The notes under the pieces were generated by a model. The model saw only the letters and a program-made list of their open reading frames with translations, was not told the origin of the DNA and did not search any database. Shown piece after piece: positions 57,063 to 64,000 of a stretch of DNA of 64,000 bases. Each line of letters starts with the position of its first letter. Positions within the stretch are counted from its first letter, which is position 1. The stretch spans positions 124,001-188,000 of the forward strand of contig NZ_LRFC01000023.1 in NCBI RefSeq assembly GCF_001619875.1, in the 5' to 3' direction. A program made the position numbers and the translations under genes. This DNA is from Fictibacillus phosphorivorans. GTDB lineage: Bacteria > Bacillota > Bacilli > Bacillales > Fictibacillaceae.

Positions 57063-58104
57063 ATCTAACAAAATGAAATTTTTAGTGCCTCTTATCTCGG
57101 TATTTTTAGGTCTTCTTATCGGTGGCATTATTATGCTGATCAGTGGATATCAACCAGTTGAAGCTTATGTAGCTCTTTTTCAAGGTATTTTTGGCGGGTC
57201 GTATTATTTTGGTGAGACGATCAGACAAATGTCACCTCTTATCTTGTCAGGACTCGCTGTAGCTTTTGCTTTTAGAACGGGCCTATTTAATATTGGTGTC
57301 GAAGGACAGCTTTTAGTCGGCTGGCTGGCTGCTGTGTATGTAGGAATCTTTGTTGATGCTCCTGCGATCATTCATATCCCGCTTGCTGTTTTGGCTGCAG
57401 GGGTAGCAGGTGCATTATGGGGTTCAGTTCCAGGTATATTGAAAGCGCGATTCAAGGTTCATGAAGTTATCACTACGATCATGATGAACTATATCGCACT
57501 TTATACGACGAATGAAATCATTCGTAATTATATGCTGGCTCCAGGTGAGCGAACGGAGAACATAAAAGAATCTGCATCTTTGGCTTCACCATTCTTACAA
57601 AGCATTACTGAATATTCGACACTTCATTTTGGAATCATTGTAGCTTTAATTGCAGCTGTTATTATGTGGTTCCTATTATGGAGAACAACTTTAGGTTATG
57701 AGCTTCGTGCAGTAGGGTTTAACCAGCATGCCTCTCAGTACGCTGGTATCAACGTTTCAAAAAACATTGTACTTTCCATGGCGATCTCAGGTGCATTTGC
57801 AGGGATTGCAGGAAGTATGGAAGGTCTAGGTACGTACCAATACATGACGATCAATGCAGGATTTACAGGAGTTGGATTCGATGGAATCGCGGTTGCCCTT
57901 TTAGGTGCTAATAGTGCAATCGGTGTCATTTTAGGAGCTGCACTGTTCGGTGGCTTAAAGATCGGTGCACTGAATATGCAATCTATAGCAGGGGTTCCAA
58001 CTGAGCTTATTGGCGTTGTAATAGCTTTGATCATCTTCTTTGTAGCATGCAGCTATCTTGTTCATTGGTTGATGAACCGTGTGAACAGAGGAGGTAAGAT
58101 CTGA
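57052..58104 (+). CDS. nupP: Nucleoside ABC transporter permease 1
   Basis: 350 aa, BPD_transp_2 family, eight or more membrane helices. Conserved GLAVAFAFRTGLFNIGVEGQL (cited in part) and KARFKVHEVITTIMMNYIA (cited in part), the latter the ATPase-coupling loop region. It overlaps nupO by 11 bp and nupQ by one base, so the importer subunits are translationally linked. Confidence 0.92.
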   Translation: MPNKSNKMKFLVPLISVFLGLLIGGIIMLISGYQPVEAYVALFQGIFGGSYYFGETIRQMSPLILSGLAVAFAFRTGLFNIGVEGQLLVGWLAAVYVGIFVDAPAIIHIPLAVLAAGVAGALWGSVPGILKARFKVHEVITTIMMNYIALYTTNEIIRNYMLAPGERTENIKESASLASPFLQSITEYSTLHFGIIVALIAAVIMWFLLWRTTLGYELRAVGFNQHASQYAGINVSKNIVLSMAISGAFAGIAGSMEGLGTYQYMTINAGFTGVGFDGIAVALLGANSAIGVILGAALFGGLKIGALNMQSIAGVPTELIGVVIALIIFFVACSYLVHWLMNRVNRGGKI

Positions 58105-59066
58105 TGAGTTTTATGGATATTCTAGCACTAATCATACCTGCTGCAATCGTGTCAGCTGCTCCTTTAATCTTTACCGCTCTTGGCGGCGTTTTTAGTGAAC
58201 GTTCAGGAGTTGTAAATATCGGATTAGAAGGTCTTATGCTTTTTGGTGCTTTTACAGGAGCCGTAACGATCTATTATGGAGAACAGTTCGGATTAAATGG
58301 TGCAGCACCATGGGTCAGTTTTGTTGTAGCAATGATCGTAGGAGCACTATTTGCATCGATTCATGCAGTTGCAAGTATCTCCTTAAAAGCAGACCAAGTC
58401 GTTAGTGGTGTAGCGATTAACTTTTTGGCTGCAGGACTCGCGATCTTCTTAACAAAGAAAATCTTTAATGCAGGACAAACACCTGTTATTTCAGAACGTA
58501 TTTCAAAAAGTAATATTCCTTACTTGTCTGATATTCCAGTCATCGGAAAACTATTTTTCACAAATGCGTATCTGACCTCTTATCTAGCAGTATTTGTAGC
58601 TTTAATCGTTTGGTATGTTCTATACAAAACACCATTTGGTCTACGTCTACGCTCTGTAGGTGAACATCCGATGGCCGCGGATACGATGGGGATCAACGTT
58701 AAAAAGATGCGCTATATTGGGGTTTTATTAAGTGGAGCTCTCGCTGGTCTAGGTGGCGCTGTTTATGTGGCGTCTATTTCAGGAAACTTCACGCACTCAA
58801 CGATTACGGGTCAAGGTTTCATGGCTCTTGCTGCTATGATTTTTGGTAAATGGCATCCACTTGGTGCTCTAGGTGCAGCATTATTCTTCGGTCTTGCACA
58901 AGCGATCAGTATCTCTGGAGCACAAATTCCAGGTCTGCAAGACATTCCAAAAGTATTCTTGCTTATCGCTCCATACGTTCTAACGATCTTAGCTTTAGCT
59001 GGACTTGTTGGACGTGCAGACGCACCGAAAGCATTAGGAACTCCTTATGAAAAAGGAAAAAGGTAA
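58104..59066 (+). CDS. nupQ: Nucleoside ABC transporter permease 2
   Basis: 320 aa, second BPD_transp_2 permease with nine or so helices: GGVFSERSGVVNIGLEGLML (cited in part), SLKADQVVSGVAINFLAAG (cited in part), LRLRSVGEHPMAADTMGI. It pairs with NupP to form the membrane channel. Last gene of the operon; strong terminator after it. The TGATG overlap with nupP gives coupled translation. Confidence 0.92.
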   Translation: MSFMDILALIIPAAIVSAAPLIFTALGGVFSERSGVVNIGLEGLMLFGAFTGAVTIYYGEQFGLNGAAPWVSFVVAMIVGALFASIHAVASISLKADQVVSGVAINFLAAGLAIFLTKKIFNAGQTPVISERISKSNIPYLSDIPVIGKLFFTNAYLTSYLAVFVALIVWYVLYKTPFGLRLRSVGEHPMAADTMGINVKKMRYIGVLLSGALAGLGGAVYVASISGNFTHSTITGQGFMALAAMIFGKWHPLGALGAALFFGLAQAISISGAQIPGLQDIPKVFLLIAPYVLTILALAGLVGRADAPKALGTPYEKGKR

Positions 59067-59068
59067 AT

Positions 59069-59099
59069 AAAAAAGTTCGCCTAAAGGCGGACTTTTTTT
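59069..59099 (+). terminator. Terminator of the nucleoside transporter operon
   Basis: AAAAGTTCGCC (59071-59081) pairs with GGCGGACTTTT (59086-59096, one G-U) and runs into T. Confidence 0.88.
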
Positions 59100-59181
59100 C
59101 TTTTACGGGAAGGAATGTCATGCCGCGTAACGAAAATGGGTAAACTAGGATATAGGCTATAATGAAAGGGGTACTTATACA

Positions 59182-60486
59182 ATGGGAATCGTTAACCATA
59201 AAAAAACAGATCTTCATGGTATGACTGTACATACGATTGAAACAAAAAAGTATAAGACGACATCGTTTATTCTTCAAATAAAAGAAGCTATCAATGAGAA
59301 GAACGTAACAAAGAGAGCATTGTTAGCTTACGTATTGCAAAGCGGAACAAAAGATTTTCCATCGTCAAAAGATCTCAGAAGTGCTCTTGACGACCTTTAT
59401 GGAGCCACTCTAAATGCTGATCTTTCGAAAAAAGGTGAAAATCAAGTGATCAGCATTCGAATGGAAGTGGCCAACGAGAAATTTTTATCCAATTCCGAAC
59501 CCGTATTGGATAAAGCGTTCCATCTATTATCTCAAGTATTGTTAGCACCTGCAGTGGAAAACGGTGTATTTAAAGAAGGAATCGTAAAAAAAGAAAAACG
59601 AAGCCTTAAACAGCAGATCGAATCAATCTATGATGACAAGATGAGATATGCGAATAAACGACTTTTAGAAGAGATGTATGAATCTGAACCCTATCGTTTA
59701 AACGTTTATGGTAATGAAGATGAGGTTGATGGAATCACTTCAAAAGACTTATATGATTATTATCAAGAAGTGGTTAGAAACGATAAGGTTGATCTTTATG
59801 TAATCGGTGACATTTCAACAGACGAAATGCTTGAAAAAGTAAAAAAACATTTCCACTTTTCTAAAGACCACCATGAAAAAGAAGAGCAAGCTTCCACAGC
59901 AAAAGACGAAAAAAGAATTTCAGATATAAAGGAAATTTTCGAGGAACAAGATGTGCAGCAAGGCAAACTGCATATGGGTTACAGAACATATACTACTTAT
60001 GGCGATCCCGATTATTTTGCTCTTCAAGTGTTTAACGGTATTTTTGGAGGATTTTCACACTCTAAGCTATTTATGAACGTACGTGAAAAAGAAAGTCTAG
60101 CCTACTATGCAGCTTCCCGGTTTGAGAGTCATAAAGGGGCTGTATTTGTAATGAGCGGAATTGAAACAGGTAACTATGAGAAGGCTGTTAAGATCATTAA
60201 AGAACAGCATGAAGAGATCAAGAACGGTAACATTACAGATGCTGAATTTGATCAGACAAAAGCGATGATCAACAACCAGGTGCTAGAAACCATCGATCAT
60301 CCGATTGGCTTATCTGAAGTTCTGTACCATAACGTTGTTGCAGGAACGAACCGGTCAATTGAGGACTGGATGGAAGGGATTAATAGCGTTACAAAAGAGG
60401 ACGTTGTGAAAGTAGCAGAAAAAGTAAAACTTGATACCATTTTCTTTTTGAAAGGAGCAGCGACAAATGGGAATGAAAACGTTTGA
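59182..60486 (+). CDS. ymfF: M16-family protein YmfF, zinc motif absent
   Basis: 434 aa, M16 peptidase fold without the HxxEH motif: the N-terminal region where it should be reads ALLAYVLQSGTKDFPSSKDL. The C-terminal half keeps the family pattern (NGIFGGFSHSKLFMNVREKESLAYYAA, cited in part). It overlaps ymfH, which does have the motif. By analogy with paired M16 proteins (one catalytic, one structural subunit), it likely forms a heterodimer with YmfH. Ribosome site GAAAGGGG. Confidence 0.9.
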   Translation: MGIVNHKKTDLHGMTVHTIETKKYKTTSFILQIKEAINEKNVTKRALLAYVLQSGTKDFPSSKDLRSALDDLYGATLNADLSKKGENQVISIRMEVANEKFLSNSEPVLDKAFHLLSQVLLAPAVENGVFKEGIVKKEKRSLKQQIESIYDDKMRYANKRLLEEMYESEPYRLNVYGNEDEVDGITSKDLYDYYQEVVRNDKVDLYVIGDISTDEMLEKVKKHFHFSKDHHEKEEQASTAKDEKRISDIKEIFEEQDVQQGKLHMGYRTYTTYGDPDYFALQVFNGIFGGFSHSKLFMNVREKESLAYYAASRFESHKGAVFVMSGIETGNYEKAVKIIKEQHEEIKNGNITDAEFDQTKAMINNQVLETIDHPIGLSEVLYHNVVAGTNRSIEDWMEGINSVTKEDVVKVAEKVKLDTIFFLKGAATNGNENV

Positions 60487-61756
60487 CCAATTAGATGAAA
60501 CCCTTCATTTTGAAGAACTTCAGAATGGCTTAAAGGTATATGTGTTAGAGAAAAAGGGATTCAACAAAACGTATGCAACCTTCACGACACATTATGGTTC
60601 AGTAGATAATCATTTTAAACCGCTCGGTAAGAATGAAGATGTAAAAGTACCAGATGGGATTGCCCATTTTCTTGAACACAAACTTTTTGAAAAAGAACAT
60701 GGAGATGTGTTCCAGGACTTCAGCAAGCAAGGTGCATCTGCAAATGCTTTTACGACCTTTAACAGAACAGCCTACCTTTTTTCAACTACAGGTGATGTGA
60801 AGAAGAACTTAACAACGCTGATTGATTTTGTTCAAGAGCCTTATTTTACAGAAAAAACGGTTGAGAAGGAAAAAGGAATCATCGGTCAAGAAATCAGAAT
60901 GTATGACGATAACCCTGACTGGCGTGTTTACTTTGGACTGATTGAAAATATGTACCATCATCATCCTGTTAAGATTGATATCGCAGGCACAGAAAAATCA
61001 ATCGCTAAGATTACAAAGGATGACCTTTATGAATGCTACGAGACATTCTATCATCCGAGCAACATGATCTTATTTATTGTTGGTCCTGTTAATGCTGAAG
61101 ATATTCTAAACTTTGTAAAAGAAAACCAATCACAAAAATCATTCAAGGAAAAAGCACCGATCGAGAGATTCTTTGATGAAGAACCCGCAACTGTTGCTAA
61201 AGAGAAAAAAATAATTGAAATGACTGTTCAAACTCCAAAGTGCTATATGGGGTATAAGGAAGCGGCACCGAACCGAAAGGGTAAAGAGCTTATGCGTCAT
61301 GAGCTCTGTGTAAACTTACTTTTAGAAATGATGTTCGGAAAAAGTTCACCTAATTATGAAACGTTGTATGAGGAAGGTTTGATCGATCAGACGTTCTCTT
61401 TCGATTACACAGAAGAAAACGGATTTGGTTTCAGTATGCTTGGCGGGGATACACAATCACCAGATGAATTCGTCGAAAGAATTTCTGGTATGGTAGAGTC
61501 TTTTAAAGACCAGCCAATTGCAGAAGAATCCTTTGAACGTGCTCGTAAAAAGAAGATCGGTGCTTTTTTAAGATCATTAAATTCTCCTGAATTCATCGCG
61601 AATCAATTCACTCGTTATGCCTTTAATGAGATGGATTTATTTGATGTAATCCCTGTATTTGAGTCACTGAAAGTCAGTGATGTTGAGGAAGTTCTCCAGA
61701 ATCATTTTAAAAAAGAAGCATTGACGGTTTGCCAAGTTCGAAAAAAGAAGTCATAA
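60467..61756 (+). CDS. ymfH: M16-family zinc protease YmfH
   Basis: 429 aa. Zinc motif HFLEH at H67, E70, H71 with a downstream glutamate region (GIIGQEIRMYDDNPDWR). Overlaps ymfF by 20 bp; ribosome site AAAGGAGC lies within ymfF. Homologous to AlbF/AlbE-like and PqqF-type processing peptidases; natural substrate unknown. It ends with a basic tail (QVRKKKS) and a strong terminator. Confidence 0.92.
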   Translation: MGMKTFDQLDETLHFEELQNGLKVYVLEKKGFNKTYATFTTHYGSVDNHFKPLGKNEDVKVPDGIAHFLEHKLFEKEHGDVFQDFSKQGASANAFTTFNRTAYLFSTTGDVKKNLTTLIDFVQEPYFTEKTVEKEKGIIGQEIRMYDDNPDWRVYFGLIENMYHHHPVKIDIAGTEKSIAKITKDDLYECYETFYHPSNMILFIVGPVNAEDILNFVKENQSQKSFKEKAPIERFFDEEPATVAKEKKIIEMTVQTPKCYMGYKEAAPNRKGKELMRHELCVNLLLEMMFGKSSPNYETLYEEGLIDQTFSFDYTEENGFGFSMLGGDTQSPDEFVERISGMVESFKDQPIAEESFERARKKKIGAFLRSLNSPEFIANQFTRYAFNEMDLFDVIPVFESLKVSDVEEVLQNHFKKEALTVCQVRKKKS

Positions 61757-61762
61757 TGATTT

Positions 61763-61796
61763 AAAAAAACATCCTAAAGTTTAGGATGTTTTTTTA
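61763..61796 (+). terminator. Terminator after ymfF-ymfH
   Basis: AACATCCTAA pairs with TTAGGATGTT (stem about 61768-61790), flanked by A7 and T7; could work in both directions. Confidence 0.88.
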
Positions 61797-61815
61797 AAGC
61801 AATGAGGGATTACCA

Positions 61816-62541
61816 TTGAAAAAAGTACTTGTTACTGGAGCTACAGGGGCTATTGGAATTAAAATCAGTCATATGTTAGCTTCTCAAGGATTTCAGCTGT
61901 TTTTACACTACCATTCAAATGAGGCGGCTGCCATTAAGCTGCAAAACGAGCTAATAAAAAAATACAATAGTTCAGTATCCATTCTCTCTGCCGACCTGTC
62001 TCAGTCAGAAGGTCCGCAACACTTATTGTCCAACATTCAAGAACCTATCGATATATTCGTCTATAATTGCGGTGCGTCACATTACGGGCTGCTTACAGAC
62101 TTTACTGAACAGTCCATTAGAGAAACGGTCCAACTGCATCTTTTAAGTGCGATATCCCTTTCGAAGTCGCTTATTCCGTCCATGATTCAAAAAAAATCAG
62201 GCAAGATCATTATGATCTCTTCCGTTTGGGGTGAAGTGGGTGCTGCCTGCGAGACAGTCTATTCTGCTGCAAAAGGCGGATTGAACGCTTTCGTAAAAGC
62301 ACTTTCAAAAGAATTGGCACCTAGTCAGATCCAAGTGAATGGTATTTCACCTGGAGTCATATCAACTCCGATGCTGAATCAGTTCTCAGAAGAAGAAAAG
62401 CGCGAACTTGCAGAAGATATTCCAGCCGGACGTTTTGGTGAACCTGATGAAGTCGCACATGCCGTTGAATTTTTAATAAGTGCGAAATCTGATTACATAT
62501 CTGGTCACATCCTCTCTATAAATGGATCATGGTATACGTAA
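61816..62541 (+). CDS. ymfI: Short-chain dehydrogenase/reductase YmfI
   Basis: 241 aa classical SDR, start TTG after GAGGGATTACCA. NAD(P) motif GATGAIG (8-14), active-site Ser in MISSVWGEVG, YSAAKGG with the catalytic Tyr and Lys, and ISPGVISTPM. Annotated in Bacillus as a 3-oxoacyl-ACP reductase-like protein; the true substrate is unknown and another ketoreductase (fabG) is expected elsewhere. Confidence 0.9.
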   Translation: MKKVLVTGATGAIGIKISHMLASQGFQLFLHYHSNEAAAIKLQNELIKKYNSSVSILSADLSQSEGPQHLLSNIQEPIDIFVYNCGASHYGLLTDFTEQSIRETVQLHLLSAISLSKSLIPSMIQKKSGKIIMISSVWGEVGAACETVYSAAKGGLNAFVKALSKELAPSQIQVNGISPGVISTPMLNQFSEEEKRELAEDIPAGRFGEPDEVAHAVEFLISAKSDYISGHILSINGSWYT

Positions 62542-62610
62542 AAAAACATGTATAAAAAGGTTAAAACTAAGAGATATTAATGCTGTATCAACCTTGAAGG
62601 AGGAGACAGC

Positions 62611-62868
62611 ATGTCTGTATTAGACAACTTTGGTCAATGGAAAGATTTCTTGGCAGAACGCTTAAATCACGCGGAGCACGAAGGTATGAACCATGATACG
62701 ATCTCAAACTTAGCAACTGAGATCGGTGGCTACTTAGCGAACCACGTTGAACCAAAAAACGAGGAAGAAAAAGTTCTTGCCGATCTTTGGAATGTGGCCG
62801 ATGAAAATGAAAGACACGCCATTGCTAACATGATGGTAAAGTTAGTTCAAAACAACGGAAGCCACTAA
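62611..62868 (+). CDS. ymfJ: DUF3243 family protein YmfJ
   Basis: 85 aa, helical, soluble, His/Asn/Glu-rich: FGQWKDFLAERLNHAEHEGM, IGGYLANHVEPKNEEEK, RHAIANMMVKLVQ (cited in parts). Conserved between ymfI and ymfK in Bacilli; function unknown. Strong ribosome site AAGGAGGAG and its own terminator. Confidence 0.9.
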   Translation: MSVLDNFGQWKDFLAERLNHAEHEGMNHDTISNLATEIGGYLANHVEPKNEEEKVLADLWNVADENERHAIANMMVKLVQNNGSH

Positions 62869-62873
62869 TGGTG

Positions 62874-62907
62874 AAGGATGTTAAGAATTTTTTCTTAACA
62901 TCCTTTT
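62874..62907 (+). terminator. Terminator of ymfJ
   Basis: AAGGATGTTAAGAA (62874-62887) pairs perfectly with TTCTTAACATCCTT (62892-62905), followed by TT. Confidence 0.85.
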
Positions 62908-63000
62908 ATTTTGCTTTCATAATAAATTGAAATCATTTATTATTAGTAACAAGAATAAATGTAGATTTTTGTTTCATTTTGAAAGAATAGGGGATGGAAT

Positions 63001-63777
63001 ATGGGAGAGCAAGAATGGTATTTAGAGTATGAGATACATAAAAACCGGCCGGGTCTCCTAGGGGATATATCATCCTTATTGGGTATGCTTGGAATTAATA
63101 TCATTACGATTAATGGTGTGGATAACGAGCGCCGTGGAATGCTTCTGATTATCGATAATGAAGAAAAGATTAACCGTCTGAAATCGATTTTAGATTCAAT
63201 GGATAACATTACGGTAACCAAGTTTCGAAAACCAAAGCTTCGTGACAGGCTTGCTGTAAGACATGGCAGGTACATCGAACGCGATGCAGATGACAAAAAA
63301 ACGTTTCGTTTTATTCGAGATGAGCTTGGTATATTGGTTGACTTTTTAGCGGAATTATATAAAGTTGAAGGACATAAATTAATCGGTGTTAGAGGCATGC
63401 CTCGTGTTGGAAAGACAGAAAGTATCGTTGCATCAAGTGTCTGTGCGAATAAGCGGTGGGTATTTATTTCATCGACATTATTGCGTCAGACGGTTAGAAA
63501 TATGCTCGCAGACGATGAATACGACTCTGATCATGTTTTTATAATTGATGGTGCAGTTTCGGCACGCAACATGAACGATAAGCATTGGCAGCTCATACGG
63601 GAGATCATGAGACTTCCTGCAGCGAAAGTTGTGGAACATCCTGATCTTTTTGTTCAGCAAACAGAATATACGCTTGATGATTTCGACTATATCATCGAGT
63701 TGAAAAGTCACCGTGATGAAGAAATTACATATGAAGCTTTGAAACAAGATCAAACAGGATTCGGAAATTTAGAATGA
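63001..63777 (+). CDS. ymfK: YmfK family protein (ACT-like N-terminus, DUF3388)
   Basis: 258 aa. The first ~80 residues look like an ACT regulatory fold (YEIHKNRPGLLGDISSLLGMLGINIITI, cited in part). The rest (DUF3388) contains GVRGMPRVGKTESIVASSV (cited in part), a P-loop-like RVGKTE that may bind a nucleotide. Function unknown. Conserved position before rodZ/ymfM. Ribosome site AGAATAGGGGATGG. Confidence 0.9.
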   Translation: MGEQEWYLEYEIHKNRPGLLGDISSLLGMLGINIITINGVDNERRGMLLIIDNEEKINRLKSILDSMDNITVTKFRKPKLRDRLAVRHGRYIERDADDKKTFRFIRDELGILVDFLAELYKVEGHKLIGVRGMPRVGKTESIVASSVCANKRWVFISSTLLRQTVRNMLADDEYDSDHVFIIDGAVSARNMNDKHWQLIREIMRLPAAKVVEHPDLFVQQTEYTLDDFDYIIELKSHRDEEITYEALKQDQTGFGNLE

Positions 63778-63795
63778 CGTAAGTGGGTGGGAAGG

Positions 63796-64000
63796 TTGAC
63801 AGAACTCGGTAAGTTATTAAAAGAAAAACGTGAAGAAAAAGGAATGTCCCTTGAAGAGCTTCAAACAGCAACTAAAATACAGAAACGTTATTTAGTGGCG
63901 ATTGAAGAAGGAAAATATGATGTGCTTCCAGGGGCATTTTATGCAAGAGCCTTCATCAAAAACTATTGTGAAGCTGTAGGGCTCCATTATGAGACAGTCT
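63796..64000 (+). CDS. ymfM: RodZ-like protein YmfM, N-terminal part
   Basis: Partial; runs off the window end. Start TTG at 63796 after GGGTGGGAAGG. The first 68 residues are a Cro-like helix-turn-helix (LGKLLKEKREEKGMSLEELQ, cited in part; then IQKRYLVAIEEGKYDVLPGAFYARAFIKNYCEAVG, cited in part) typical of RodZ/HTH_25 proteins that link MreB to the wall synthesis machinery. The membrane helix expected later in the gene is not visible. Confidence 0.9.
   Translation, partial: MTELGKLLKEKREEKGMSLEELQTATKIQKRYLVAIEEGKYDVLPGAFYARAFIKNYCEAVGLHYETV

Overview
The window is a stretch of core chromosome from a motile, spore-forming, low-GC Gram-positive rod of the Bacillaceae. The gene order matches the B. 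subtilis fla/che to ymf region almost gene for gene. Spore genes (spoIIIE, dpaA/dpaB), PolC, RNase J2, FliY, CheC/CheD and SigD all fit this. The layout differs from B. subtilis in several places: a DUF342/FapA gene after sigD, a BMP-type nucleoside ABC operon beside ymfC, no ymxH, and GC-rich palindromic repeats of a kind common in Bacillaceae relatives. A Fictibacillus-like genus is my best guess, but the window cannot prove the genus. All genes are on the + strand.

Region 1 (1-16057) is the 3' half of the fla/che operon: fliY (cut by the window edge), cheY, fliZ/fliO, fliP, fliQ, fliR, flhB, flhA, flhF, flhG, cheB, cheA, cheW, cheC, cheD, sigD, a FapA-family gene, a small unknown gene and a SwrB-like gene. 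These make the C-ring switch, the export gate, the proteins that set flagellar position and number, the chemotaxis adaptation circuit and the motility sigma factor. A 130-180 bp palindromic repeat interrupts the operon between cheA and cheW.

Region 2 (16070-25409) holds rpsB-tsf (with a structured leader and an internal attenuator), pyrH-frr, then uppS-cdsA-dxr-rasP-proS. It covers translation, ribosome recycling, lipid and isoprenoid precursors, and intramembrane proteolysis. Region 3 (25820-40113) is polC, then the rimP-nusA-rnpM-ylxQ-infB-ylxP-rbfA transcription/translation operon, truB-ribC, rpsO and pnp. The rimP leader carries a long perfect hairpin with a poor T-tract.

Region 4 (40405-53383) starts with ylxY and mlpA, followed by the dipicolinate/lysine block dpaA-dpaB-asd-dapG-dapA. 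After that come rnjB, tepA, ylzJ and the DNA translocase spoIIIE. Region 5 (53573-64000) has a GntR regulator (ymfC), a four-gene BMP lipoprotein/nucleoside ABC importer, the paired M16 proteins ymfF-ymfH, then ymfI, ymfJ, ymfK and the start of rodZ/ymfM, cut by the window end.

I found no prophage, insertion sequence, CRISPR array, tRNA or rRNA, and no obviously new multi-gene system. The most interesting non-textbook elements are the repeat family (three full and two decayed copies), the leader RNAs of rimP-nusA and rpsB, the FapA/small protein/SwrB-like cassette, the asparagine-rich linker of IF2, and several family members with degenerate catalytic motifs (YlxY, YmfF, second ATPase domain of NupO).
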